Positions 45,867 to 53,872 of a stretch of DNA of 64,000 nucleotides are shown piece by piece. Below the pieces are notes generated by a model, which ran no database searches, had not been told where the DNA came from, and saw nothing but the letters and a program-made list of their open reading frames with translations. The DNA lies in contig OZ257133.1 of the NCBI GenBank assembly GCA_965279135.1, positions 1,674,001 through 1,738,000 of the forward strand, given 5' to 3'. The stretch comes from Croceimicrobium sp965279135 (GTDB lineage Bacteria; Bacteroidota; Bacteroidia; Flavobacteriales; Schleiferiaceae). The position numbers were made by a program, and so were the translations under genes. Position 1 is the first letter of the stretch. Each line of letters begins with the position of its first letter.

Positions 45867-46427
45867 CTATACCCCCTTCCTTATCCTACTCAAACTCTGT
45901 TGAGTTATTCCTAAGAAGGATGCGATATGAGCCAGTTTGGCCTTTTGAAAAAGCATAGGATGCTGCTTCATGAGGTTCAGGTAGCGCTCTTCCGCCGATT
46001 CGGTATGGATACTCATGATTCTTCGGCTTAAAACCATGGCAAATTCTGCGTTGATATGCCTAAAGGCTTGACCAATTTCAGGCAAGTGCTTGATAAGCAA
46101 TTCTAATTGACTCGTAGTCATTAAAACCATCTCAGAATCCTCAAGGGCTTCAAAAAACAGGATATTCTTTTCTCCTTTCTGAAAGCTAAAGGGCGAGGTA
46201 ATTATAGAGTCCTTTGAACAAAACCAATGGGTAACCTCATTGCCTTCAATATCCAAATAATACACCCGAATAAAACCATCTAGTATGAAATAGAGATGAT
46301 TACACTTTTGCCCTTCTTTTAGGAAGATATCTCCCTTGTGGACGAGCTTATTCGACAGTCCTAAACTGAATTCCCGATCCCACTTTCCTAGCTTGTCTGA
46401 TTCAATGTATGGCTTAGCGCTAAACAA
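45867..46427 (-). CDS. Crp/Fnr-family transcriptional regulator
   Basis: A regulator of 186 residues. The N-terminal cyclic-nucleotide-binding-type beta roll is clear (VHKGDIFLKEGQKCNHLYFILDGFIRVYY; NEVTHWFCSKDSIITS). A connecting helix (ESAEERYLNLMKQHPMLFQ) follows, then a short helix-turn-helix (LAHIASFLGITQQSLSRIRKG). The DNA-binding end is compact, stopping right after the recognition helix, as in many Bacteroidota 'Crp/Fnr' regulators. The ligand pocket is not diagnostic and the effector is unknown. It may regulate the adjacent SDR and hydrolase genes. Confidence 0.9.
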   Translation of the reverse strand: MFSAKPYIESDKLGKWDREFSLGLSNKLVHKGDIFLKEGQKCNHLYFILDGFIRVYYLDIEGNEVTHWFCSKDSIITSPFSFQKGEKNILFFEALEDSEMVLMTTSQLELLIKHLPEIGQAFRHINAEFAMVLSRRIMSIHTESAEERYLNLMKQHPMLFQKAKLAHIASFLGITQQSLSRIRKGV

Positions 46428-46486
46428 GATTCTTTCTTTTTCTCAAGGTATATATTTCCTATTAAGAGATTATGAAGACCCTAAAA

Positions 46487-47197
46487 CTAATCGCTTGGAA
46501 CCTGCTTCTTGTAGCGCGATTTTTCTATCAATTCCCCAGCTAAAAAAGTATGTACTTCTTTTTCGTAATTGCTCATTGCCATTTCCTTAAATTCTACCTG
46601 AAGTTTCTCTATTCGTGCAGGGTGCAACAGGGCGATAGAAATATGAGATTCCTCAACGCCGAATTTGAATCTTACCGGTGCATTGAGATTATTACGAATT
46701 TTTAAATCCTTGTAGGCATAAACCACCGTAGCGTCGGAACCTAGGGGAGTGAAACGAGTTTCTTCGGTGTATATATCTAAAGTATGACTGTAGCGCTCCA
46801 TGATTTCTAGATTGGCCATTAAACTGAGGTAGTAGATTAAACCTGATAATTGGCAGAGTCCGCCTCCAATCGAGTTTTCGATATTACCATTGATCAATGA
46901 TCTACTGCCTACATAGCCTCTGTTTGCGCTAGGGCGACCAACCACTCGCCAGAAAGAAAAAATCTCATTTGGTTTAATCTCTATCGATTCAATGCTGTTT
47001 ATAGCAATCTCTAAATTCCTCTTCTTGGCCTCATTAGGTTTCAATTCTTGTCTAAGTTGGAGCGCTTCAATAAATCCCTCAGAAACAGGTCTATTCTTCG
47101 CAAATTGAAACTGATATCCCCTGCAAAGGTTATAAAGACCATTCTTCAGAAGATGAAGTTGAATTTTAAGATGAGATGGTATCCAACGCTTAATCAT
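46487..47197 (-). CDS. VanW-family protein
   Basis: A protein of 236 residues with the VanW domain: IKPNEIFSFWRVVGRPSANRGYVGSRSLINGNIENSIGGGLCQLSGLIYYLSL, the conserved Gly-rich and Cys-Gln segment, and RYSHTLDIYTEETRFTPLGSDATVVYAYKDLKIRNN. VanW was named from vancomycin clusters, but the domain is widespread and of unknown function. This is no sign of glycopeptide resistance. The start overlaps the upstream methyltransferase stop by 8 bases, so the two are co-translated. Confidence 0.85.
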   Translation of the reverse strand: MIKRWIPSHLKIQLHLLKNGLYNLCRGYQFQFAKNRPVSEGFIEALQLRQELKPNEAKKRNLEIAINSIESIEIKPNEIFSFWRVVGRPSANRGYVGSRSLINGNIENSIGGGLCQLSGLIYYLSLMANLEIMERYSHTLDIYTEETRFTPLGSDATVVYAYKDLKIRNNLNAPVRFKFGVEESHISIALLHPARIEKLQVEFKEMAMSNYEKEVHTFLAGELIEKSRYKKQVPSD

Positions 47198-47873
47198 TCT
47201 TCTGAAGAACGATTAATAGATAGGAACTGTATTCCTTTAAGAAAGATTGAGCCAGTAGATTATCAAGCTTCACAAATAGCTTTCTAAGCTTTTTCGGAAT
47301 GCGATGGACCGGAAAAAAGGCAATGCCCTGGATGGCTTTTATACGCCAGTCCGTGCCTAAATATTCTTTAAGCTCCTCTATACTTAAATGATTAGCTCCA
47401 TGCCAATTCTCGCTGCGATAAGCACTTAGTTCCCTCCTTTTTCGAGAAGGAATATCAAAAAGGAATTGTCCTCCGGGTTTTAATACGCGGTGTACCTCAG
47501 AGATTACCTTGCGAGTACTTGCCTTATCTAAATGCATAAGGAGGTGAAAAGAAAGAACATTCTGAAAGGTATTGGCAGAAAATGAGAGATCTTCTGCATC
47601 TTCTAAAGTGATTTGTTTTGAAGGGAACTTAGCCTTTGCTACAGAGATCATCTCCTTGCTTATGTCCGCTCCATGATCAGCAAAGGCTAAGAACCTACCG
47701 GTACCACAGGCCAAATCCAGATTAGCCTCAACCTCATCAAGGTTCAAGTACTTGCAAAGAATCTGCTCTTCCTGCGAATGAATATAAGCACCATAGGTAT
47801 TCTCAAACCGATCTCGATCGTAGTCCTTTGCGAGCTTATCGTAATATTCTAGTATTTCTTCTTTTGAGCCCAT
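47190..47873 (-). CDS. Class I SAM-dependent methyltransferase
   Basis: A soluble methyltransferase of 227 residues. The SAM motif I ANLDLACGTGRFL is near residue 53, a DISKEMISVAKAKFP motif II follows, and VLSFHLLMHL is the post-II strand. RVLKPGGQFLFDIPS is motif III/IV of the Methyltransf_11 type. The C-terminal part (LRKLFVKLDNLLAQSFLKEYSSYLLIVLQK) is typical of small-molecule or lipid methyltransferases. Substrate unknown. It is coupled with the VanW-like gene by an 8-base overlap. Confidence 0.87.
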   Translation of the reverse strand: MGSKEEILEYYDKLAKDYDRDRFENTYGAYIHSQEEQILCKYLNLDEVEANLDLACGTGRFLAFADHGADISKEMISVAKAKFPSKQITLEDAEDLSFSANTFQNVLSFHLLMHLDKASTRKVISEVHRVLKPGGQFLFDIPSRKRRELSAYRSENWHGANHLSIEELKEYLGTDWRIKAIQGIAFFPVHRIPKKLRKLFVKLDNLLAQSFLKEYSSYLLIVLQKND

Positions 47874-47970
47874 CGATCCGCCATTAAACAGGCATCATTA
47901 CCCATTTTATGATCTCTAAATTTAGGGGACGATCGCTTAAAAGATTGCAATTAAATCCTAAAAAGGGTTT

Positions 47971-48468
47971 TTAATAATAAGCCTTAAAGCGTAAAACTGA
48001 ATGTCCGATGTGAGAGAGAATAAATAAAATGGCTAGAATGATGTAAATCGAATTTGCTTTTTTCCATCCTAGAAAAGACTGCTCTCCCACCAAGGCTATG
48101 CCCATTAACCATAACAATGGAGTGTAGGCTGGAGCAAGAAAGCCAACTAAACTAGTGGACCAGGTACCATATTCATCGTAAATCAATGGTAACCATGATG
48201 CAAAGTAAATGGAGGTTCCAAATAGATAAAGGCCGATGCCAAGCTTCTGCCTTTTGGTTTTTAAAGAAAAGATCATCGATAGCGGAAAGATCATAACCAT
48301 AATTCGTAGTAGGCTCTCAACAATGATTAACCAATTCGGGATTCCTCCTTCGATAATGCTATCGGTATAGGCTTCCGGTAGATTAGAATAAAACAAGAGG
48401 TTCCAGATCAAAATTGGGATAAGCAGCAGAAAACAGTTCTTCAGATATCTTTTCAGGGCACCGATCAT
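47971..48468 (-). CDS. Multi-pass membrane protein, unknown
   Basis: A protein of 165 residues with about five hydrophobic helices: 12-27, 48-66, 76-94, 105-127 and 138-156. Short charged loops separate them and the C-terminal tail is basic. No family is recognised. It is leftward, about 95 bases upstream of the methyltransferase gene. Confidence 0.6.
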   Translation of the reverse strand: MIGALKRYLKNCFLLLIPILIWNLLFYSNLPEAYTDSIIEGGIPNWLIIVESLLRIMVMIFPLSMIFSLKTKRQKLGIGLYLFGTSIYFASWLPLIYDEYGTWSTSLVGFLAPAYTPLLWLMGIALVGEQSFLGWKKANSIYIILAILFILSHIGHSVLRFKAYY

Positions 48469-48552
48469 GGGATAAATCTGTTAATCAAGCTTAAGACATA
48501 CAAGGCCAATTTTAAGATGAAAGGATAGGGATCAATTTACCAAAACCTGATC

Positions 48553-49533
48553 CTATGGATTCCTCCTATTTCTTTCTAGAAAATCAATAAATCCCGGGTT
48601 TCCCTTTTTATAACTATAAGAATCCAAAACCTCTAGATCGGAATTTAAGATTAAGATTAAAGGTTGGTAGTCCTTTTGGAAGAGCATCTTTTCCACTTCA
48701 ATGATGTATTGCCCTTTCGTTCTTAAGTCCAGATCGGGGAATTGGGATGCCTGAGCAGGACTTATTGCCGCCCGATCATCAGCATACGCTATAAAACAGT
48801 CATAGTCCATTAAGATATCCTGAACCTTCGGGTCATAAAAAAATGCTTCCTCCAATTTTCGACCGTTTATAACACTCCAGCCCGTAAAGTATAGCAACAC
48901 AGGATCACGATTATCTCGTTTCTTAATAATATCTAAAGACTCAAAATCCTTAAAATGATCTAAAAGAATATGGAAATCATCATCTGAATCGGCCTTGGCT
49001 GGAGATTTTGCTGACTCATTTGAATTGAGATAAAAACTTATGGCTTCTCTATATGTAAAATTTGAATATTGATCAGAGTAAATCTCCGCTATCAATTCAT
49101 CCAAATCTTCATCTGGAAGCATATCAGTGAGATGAGTGCGCACTTCTGCACTATCAGCCCTACTTACTATTCTGTCTTCAAATTCGAATAAAAACTCAAA
49201 TCCCCGTCGTCCTCTTTGATATGCTTCAGTGGATATGAAATTTCTTAAAGAATCTAAAACATCTCCATAGCTCAGATTTTTCACATGGAAGGCGAATGTG
49301 CTCATAAAGACCGACATTACTTGAGGAGATAGAATCCGTTTGTCTATCGAATCTAAATTTAGACAAGCATAAATCAGCTTAAGATCAAGTTGTAAAAGGC
49401 TATCCAGATTAGCATTTTCCGAGTTTAAGGAAAGTGGTTTCTGCGGTCTTAATTCTTCGCAATCATAAGTGCTTTGCCCCATAGAGGGGATGCCTAACAT
49501 AAAAAGCGAAAGAACGATAAGTAAACTTTTCAT
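48553..49533 (-). CDS. Secreted protein with a DsbD-gamma-like thioredoxin domain lacking both cysteines
   Basis: A protein of 326 residues with a signal peptide (MKSLLIVLSLFMLGIPSMG). Residues 21-200 are a helical region of unknown family. Residues 208-320 resemble the thioredoxin-like C-domain of Bacteroidota DsbD: DPVLLYFTGWSVINGRKLEEAFF, ADDR near 251 and PLILILNSDLEVLDSYSY. In the canonical motif FTGWACVNCRKME the two cysteines are catalytic; here they are Val 221 and Gly 224. It is therefore unlikely to be a disulfide reductase and may be a binding or chaperone domain. I infer homology from the pattern alone. Confidence 0.65.
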   Translation of the reverse strand: MKSLLIVLSLFMLGIPSMGQSTYDCEELRPQKPLSLNSENANLDSLLQLDLKLIYACLNLDSIDKRILSPQVMSVFMSTFAFHVKNLSYGDVLDSLRNFISTEAYQRGRRGFEFLFEFEDRIVSRADSAEVRTHLTDMLPDEDLDELIAEIYSDQYSNFTYREAISFYLNSNESAKSPAKADSDDDFHILLDHFKDFESLDIIKKRDNRDPVLLYFTGWSVINGRKLEEAFFYDPKVQDILMDYDCFIAYADDRAAISPAQASQFPDLDLRTKGQYIIEVEKMLFQKDYQPLILILNSDLEVLDSYSYKKGNPGFIDFLERNRRNP

Positions 49534-49569
49534 TCTAAGGGAAAAGGCAGTTTTAAAGATTCATTCGGA

Positions 49570-50979
49570 CTAACCGGTCCAGATGTTTCGGGCTACGTTA
49601 TCGGTGGAATTTACATCTTTAAGTCCCTTCAAGTCTAAATAGCCGTCAATTTCATTTTTTACATGTCCCTTTAAGCGAATGTATCGGTCTATCAGATCTG
49701 GATTAAGATCGGTTTTATAATGGCTTTGGAACATACTCTTCAATACCTTCAGACGTTGATTTGGATTAGAGACTCCAATAAGGCCTGAGGCAGTAGAAGC
49801 AAAAAAGGAAAGTAAACTATTTCCAAACAGGCCACCAATTCCAAATAGTGTAGAGAGTCCGAAAGTAACAACACTGCGGGTTCGGTTCCGGTCCTCGATC
49901 TGTTTTGATATCTTCTTTTCGTCAATTTTAGTCATCTCGGTAAAGCTCTTTAATAGTTGCAGAACCTCCTTAACATTGGTATACACTTCATTCTCGTCTG
50001 GATTATCCTGTTTCAATTCTTCTAATAAGCGCCCGTAGAAATCCTTAGCATACTGTGACCATTTTTGTTGATGCCATTTTAGTAAAAATTCAATACCAAA
50101 GAGCTTTGGAATATTATTGAACTCGATTCCATCGGCAATGGCTTTGATAACATCAGCATCAACCCCCTTCTTAGATAGCAATGTTTTGATTCGGAAGTTT
50201 TCTTCTTCGGATTGAATGGTAGACCTTGCTTTCGACAAGATGTTAGCATAGCCATTCGCCCCCATAATTTTCGGATAGGCAAATATTTCCGAAGTATACA
50301 TCAAATCATTAATGGCCAAATCCGGGTGTTTCTTTGAAAGATCAGCGATTTCCAGGGCTTTATCCTCTAGACCAATCAAGCACAGATTCGTGAAGTTATT
50401 CTTGATCTGCTGCTTCATCTCCCTCGAAACCCTTGATTCATTAGTAGAATTGAGCTTAAGCTTCCACTGTTTCCGATAGTCAGGAAAGGCATAAAGCTTT
50501 TTGTAATTGAGTACTTCATCAGCCAAATCGAACCACCGATCACCACCAGTGATTTCCAGAACCTTGTGCCAGCGCTCCCAGGTAGGTGGCTTTAGCTCAA
50601 TAAGCTCTTTCAAATCACTCTTCAACTGTTTGTTATTGTAATACTTGGGATGATTTAAAATCGGAAGTATGAAGGGAGGAACACCCGTTTCTAGAGGTTT
50701 ACATAACTCCACAAAGGTTTCATAGCTAAGTCCGTATCGCTTTGGAAATGCGGCTCTGGGAATTTGAGGAACATAGACCATTACCTGTCGGTATAAAAAG
50801 AGCAAAGCACCAATGTTCACCCCCGGTCGATGAAAAGCCAAAGAATCAGAAATATCATATTCGGGATACAAATCCCTGGGGCTCTGAAGCAAGTGATCTT
50901 TGGAAATAAGTTTTCCCGAGATAAGATTCGCTATTTGATGCTCCTCAAACTTATACTCACTAAAGAATTCCCTGTTCAT
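49570..50979 (-). CDS. Unknown 469-aa protein with a hydrophobic glycine-rich segment
   Basis: I do not recognise this protein. It has no signal peptide. It is mostly alpha-helical and charged, with a single Gly/Ser/Phe-rich hydrophobic stretch at about 375-400 (TFGLSTLFGIGGLFGNSLLSFFASTASGLIGV) that could insert in a membrane or line a pore. It may instead be a helical repeat protein. The gene is leftward and next to the DsbD-like gene (36 bases away), so they may share a transcript. Confidence 0.6.
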   Translation of the reverse strand: MNREFFSEYKFEEHQIANLISGKLISKDHLLQSPRDLYPEYDISDSLAFHRPGVNIGALLFLYRQVMVYVPQIPRAAFPKRYGLSYETFVELCKPLETGVPPFILPILNHPKYYNNKQLKSDLKELIELKPPTWERWHKVLEITGGDRWFDLADEVLNYKKLYAFPDYRKQWKLKLNSTNESRVSREMKQQIKNNFTNLCLIGLEDKALEIADLSKKHPDLAINDLMYTSEIFAYPKIMGANGYANILSKARSTIQSEEENFRIKTLLSKKGVDADVIKAIADGIEFNNIPKLFGIEFLLKWHQQKWSQYAKDFYGRLLEELKQDNPDENEVYTNVKEVLQLLKSFTEMTKIDEKKISKQIEDRNRTRSVVTFGLSTLFGIGGLFGNSLLSFFASTASGLIGVSNPNQRLKVLKSMFQSHYKTDLNPDLIDRYIRLKGHVKNEIDGYLDLKGLKDVNSTDNVARNIWTG

Positions 50980-51191
50980 CTTTGGCTCGGTTTTAAATTA
51001 TTCCCATTGCTTTTTCAAGTTATCAAAAACGAGGTTCGGAAATAAAATTAGTTATGAGGGTTTTCCCTTTTTTACTCATGTCGATTCTGGTGACCGATCA
51101 CAAGGATGCTTGGAATAAGTCCTCTGGCCTAAAAAGTAAAATATCCTCGGCACAAATTTTGCTCCCTCCCATCTACATCAATAACCAACCT

Positions 51192-52298
51192 ATGCGAAGA
51201 ATCCTACCTCTCTTTCTATTATTAAGCCTTATCGCCTGCCAAAGGGATTCTGAACCTTTACTCGCTCACTTTCCTCCCTCCAGCGTTTTTAAAAATGGTT
51301 TTGCTAATAAGTATTACAACCATTTTAGCCCCTATGATAAAGATAGCCGAGGTGCCACACGCATCTCATACGCCACCTACCAGTTGCTCGATGGCGGAGT
51401 TATCGAAATCAAAAACTACAATGCCGGTTACGAGCTACGTGGCTGGCAATACTATCACTATGCGGATAATGGGTTCTATCTGGATTCATCCTGGTATATC
51501 GCGGCTAAGGATACTATTCAGGCGAGAATTGAAGCTGGAATCCTGAAAAATTTCACTGATTCAACCACCTCCTTTTATCGTGAGAACTATGAATACGATG
51601 ATCAGGAACATCAATACCTCAGTCATCAATATGACCTCAAGGATACCCTGATAGATAAGAAACCTGGAAAGCATTTCTACTTCAACCGTTCTTACCACAA
51701 TCTGGATAAGGACAGTACCGCGCAAAGTTGGGAAGCCCGAGAAATCTATGTGCAGGACATCGGCTTTTACTATTCCTGGGAGGAATCGACCTATGGAACC
51801 TATGAGACCGAATTAGTCGAGCAAATGTCAATCTCGGAGTTTGAAAAGAGAGCGAATCACGGTGAACATCGCGTAGCCTGGATTGATCCTGAAAACAACC
51901 TGGGAGGCGACCCCGATTTTAAAATATGCGGCAGCGAAAAAGACATTGCCGATTATTACAATGGAGATCCGGATGCTGAATTTGCCAGGGGTAAAAAGAT
52001 GATGATTAACCGTATTAAGGCTCAGCTTAATCCAAAATACCTGAAAGGGATAAATGGAATGTTAACCTTTCGATTTGTCATTTCTTGCGAAGGGCGAGCG
52101 GGACGCTTTATAGCTCAGGCTTATGATTTTAATTATCAAAAAATAGAAGTGCCGGAAAGCTCAGTACAGCATGTCTATGAAATACTGCAAACCCTAAAAG
52201 ATTGGCAGCCGACCGTTATTAGAGATGAGGCCCGCGATTCTTATGCTTATATCACCTTAAAAATTGAAGATGGGAAGATTATTGACTTTTTGCCTTAG
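51192..52298 (+). CDS. Lipoprotein with TonB C-terminal-like domain
   Basis: A lipoprotein of 368 residues (signal MRRILPLFLLLSLIAC). The first 230 residues are rich in Tyr, Asp and strands and look like MORN-type repeats, though I cannot name the family. The last 95 residues (NRIKAQLNPKYLKGINGMLTFRFVISCEGRAGRF ... ITLKIEDGKIIDFLP) resemble the C-terminal domain of TonB. In Bacteroidota that domain is often found on lipoproteins that are not energy transducers. The ATG at 51192 gives the lipobox; the earlier ATG at 51054 does not. It overlaps the next gene by 29 bases. Confidence 0.75.
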   Translation: MRRILPLFLLLSLIACQRDSEPLLAHFPPSSVFKNGFANKYYNHFSPYDKDSRGATRISYATYQLLDGGVIEIKNYNAGYELRGWQYYHYADNGFYLDSSWYIAAKDTIQARIEAGILKNFTDSTTSFYRENYEYDDQEHQYLSHQYDLKDTLIDKKPGKHFYFNRSYHNLDKDSTAQSWEAREIYVQDIGFYYSWEESTYGTYETELVEQMSISEFEKRANHGEHRVAWIDPENNLGGDPDFKICGSEKDIADYYNGDPDAEFARGKKMMINRIKAQLNPKYLKGINGMLTFRFVISCEGRAGRFIAQAYDFNYQKIEVPESSVQHVYEILQTLKDWQPTVIRDEARDSYAYITLKIEDGKIIDFLP

Positions 52299-53106
52299 CC
52301 TGCTCCTGCTAACTTCCTGCCAGGAGCATCAGTGGTATAAGAAAGAATTTAGCGAGTCGGAAAAACCTGCCTTGGCTAAATCCATCCGTAATGGCGTTTC
52401 ATACCATTATCAAGGTTCTGTGCCTGAGCAAATGCACATCCGGGAAGCTTTAGCTATGGACAGCAGCAACGGAGATTTCTACCGGGAAATGGGTACAGCC
52501 CGAGTAAAACGGGGAATTCTAGACGAAATGTATTATTGGTATGATGAAGCCGCTAAGCGCAAACCCGATCCGTGGATTGGATTTAGAGGCTATCTCTACC
52601 TCTACTTTTATCGGGATTATCCTCGAGCCATTCACGATTTCAACTTTCAGGATTCTGTCATGGGAATGGTTGGAAACTCGCAGGCACAGGATCATGATTA
52701 CATGCGGGGCATTGCCTATTATGGGATGAAGGACTATAAAACCGCTTTAGAATTCTTCGACACTTATATTGAACGAATCTCCGCTGAGGTTGGAGCTGAA
52801 TGGGTTGATGTTTATGCCCACCTCTATAAAGCCTTAAATCACGAAAAACTAGATGAAAGGCTTGAAGCCCAGGAAGCACTGAATGAAGTATTTGCGCTCT
52901 ACCCCGATTTAGCAGATGCGCACTACCATCAAGCACGCTATCATCTTGAAGCCGGGAATCTAAGCAAGGCTAAGGAATCTCTTAAAATGGCACGCCTATA
53001 TTATGATCAAGGTTTATATCACAATCGACCCTATGTGGAGGTATTGGATCAAATATACCCTGAGGACTTCGATCAGTTAGAATCTTTATTAACAAAGCCC
53101 TCTTAA
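52270..53106 (+). CDS. TPR-containing lipoprotein
   Basis: A lipoprotein of 278 residues (signal MGRLLTFCLSLLLLTSC). TPR-like repeats run through the mature part: FYREMGTARVKRGILDEMYYWYDEAAKRKPD, YMRGIAYYGMKDYKTALEFFDTYI, YKALNHEKLDERLEAQEALNEVFALYPD and AHYHQARYHLEAGNLSKAKESLKMARLYYDQ. Such proteins scaffold complexes at the outer membrane or periplasm. The ATG at 52270 is taken as the start; a TTG at 52264 is also in frame. It is coupled to the preceding lipoprotein by overlap. Confidence 0.78.
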   Translation: MGRLLTFCLSLLLLTSCQEHQWYKKEFSESEKPALAKSIRNGVSYHYQGSVPEQMHIREALAMDSSNGDFYREMGTARVKRGILDEMYYWYDEAAKRKPDPWIGFRGYLYLYFYRDYPRAIHDFNFQDSVMGMVGNSQAQDHDYMRGIAYYGMKDYKTALEFFDTYIERISAEVGAEWVDVYAHLYKALNHEKLDERLEAQEALNEVFALYPDLADAHYHQARYHLEAGNLSKAKESLKMARLYYDQGLYHNRPYVEVLDQIYPEDFDQLESLLTKPS

Positions 53107-53121
53107 TAAAGACAAGAACCG

Positions 53122-53154
53122 TCTTCTATTTAGGCATTTAGAAGAAGTACTTTG
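53122..53154 (+). promoter_or_regulatory. Palindrome and candidate promoter before umuD
   Basis: TCTTCTA (53122-53128) and TAGAAGA (53139-53145) are perfect inverted arms around a 10-base centre. TACTTTG (53148-53154), near the TAnnTTTG -7 consensus, follows at once. The ATG is 8 bases downstream. The placement, upstream of and next to the -7 box, is what a repressor operator would look like; the binder is not known. Confidence 0.4.
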
Positions 53155-53162
53155 TTCGTTCT

Positions 53163-53588
53163 ATGTCGGTAGAAGTATTTCAAATAGAACCTGAAGCCGG
53201 AATCGCCATTCCTTTCTTTGATGTTGGTGTAGCCGCGGGTAACCCTTCTTATGTTCAGGAATATTTTCCTGAAAGCATCAACATTTCTCAGGAGCTTGTG
53301 AAGAATCCGCGGGCTACTTTCTGCGTGCGAGTTAGCGGTCAATCAATGGTTGGGGCTGGTATAGATGACGGTGATCTTTTGATTGTGGATAAAGAACTTG
53401 AAGCACGTGAAGGTCAAATTATTCTGGCTGTAATTAATGGAGACTACACGGTTAAGAGGCTTATTCAAAAGTCTGATGCTTACTATCTACAACCAGAGAA
53501 TCCCGACTTTGAACCATTAAAAATCACCCAATTCATGGATTTCAGAATCTGGGGTGTAGTTACAGGCTTAATTAAAAAGCTACCCTAA
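53163..53588 (+). CDS. umuD: UmuD-like S24 peptidase (SOS/translesion)
   Basis: LexA/UmuD-type autoprotease of 141 residues. The cleavage site is Ala 25-Gly 26 in DVGVAAGNPSY. The catalytic Ser 61 (VSGQSM) and Lys 98 (YTVKRL) are present with the usual spacing. In UmuD, RecA-stimulated self-cleavage gives the active subunit of polymerase V. No umuC is next to it; downstream is a cobalamin riboswitch. It may act as a self-regulating LexA-like repressor only if it had a DNA-binding domain, which it lacks. The size fits UmuD. Confidence 0.88.
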   Translation: MSVEVFQIEPEAGIAIPFFDVGVAAGNPSYVQEYFPESINISQELVKNPRATFCVRVSGQSMVGAGIDDGDLLIVDKELEAREGQIILAVINGDYTVKRLIQKSDAYYLQPENPDFEPLKITQFMDFRIWGVVTGLIKKLP

Positions 53589-53595
53589 TTCTTTC

Positions 53596-53603
53596 TACTT
53601 TTG
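53596..53603 (+). promoter_or_regulatory. Candidate -7 box (TACTTTTG) for the cobalamin locus
   Basis: TACTTTTG exactly matches TAnnTTTG and lies just upstream of the riboswitch. A start site a few bases downstream would make the riboswitch the 5' end of the message. No clear -33 TTG. Confidence 0.45.
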
Positions 53604-53604
53604 C

Positions 53605-53770
53605 CATGCTTTTGGTTCTCGGCTTTGTCGAGATTAAAAGGGAATCTGGTGTAATTCCAGAACTTTTCCTGAAGCTGTAATTCTCAAAAGAGCTCTTAAT
53701 AGATACCACTGCATTTTGCGGGAAGGTTTTAAGAGTGAGATAAGTCAGAAGACCTGCCAGTAGCACATAA
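53605..53770 (+). ncRNA. Cobalamin (AdoCbl) riboswitch
   Basis: The stretch contains the conserved B12 riboswitch core. The left half reads AAAAGGGAATCTGGTG near 53636-53651, then TAATTCCAGAAC and GCTGTAA near 53674-53680. The 3' B12 box is AGTCAGAAGACCTGCC at 53743-53758 (consensus AGYCAGGARACCTGCC, one difference). Order and spacing match the family. It is 5' of a B12-type uptake operon and should repress it when cobalamin is abundant. No GC-rich terminator follows, so control is more likely at translation; the distal T-rich stretch (about 53825-53856) is not a clear hairpin. Boundaries are approximate. Confidence 0.92.
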
Positions 53771-53872
53771 TCATTGCTTTCAGGATAAAGGCAATAGAGT
53801 TTGAAATATGCACTCCTGGTGTCATTTTTTACTTTATCGCTCCCTGGAATTTTTTGTTCAACCCTTTAATTC

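Noticed and set aside
45773..45958. Open frame of 61 codons across the 7-bp repeat
   Set aside because: Its amino acids (SHISHLTSH...) come only from the tandem repeat and it runs into the end of the Crp-type gene; no start signal or family feature.
46487..47197. Vancomycin resistance from the VanW domain
   Set aside because: VanW-type domains are widespread and of unknown function; no vanHAX-type genes are present.
53572..53766. Leftward 64-codon frame in the umuD-to-operon gap
   Set aside because: It is antisense to the cobalamin riboswitch, whose conserved bases fully explain this stretch; no gene features.
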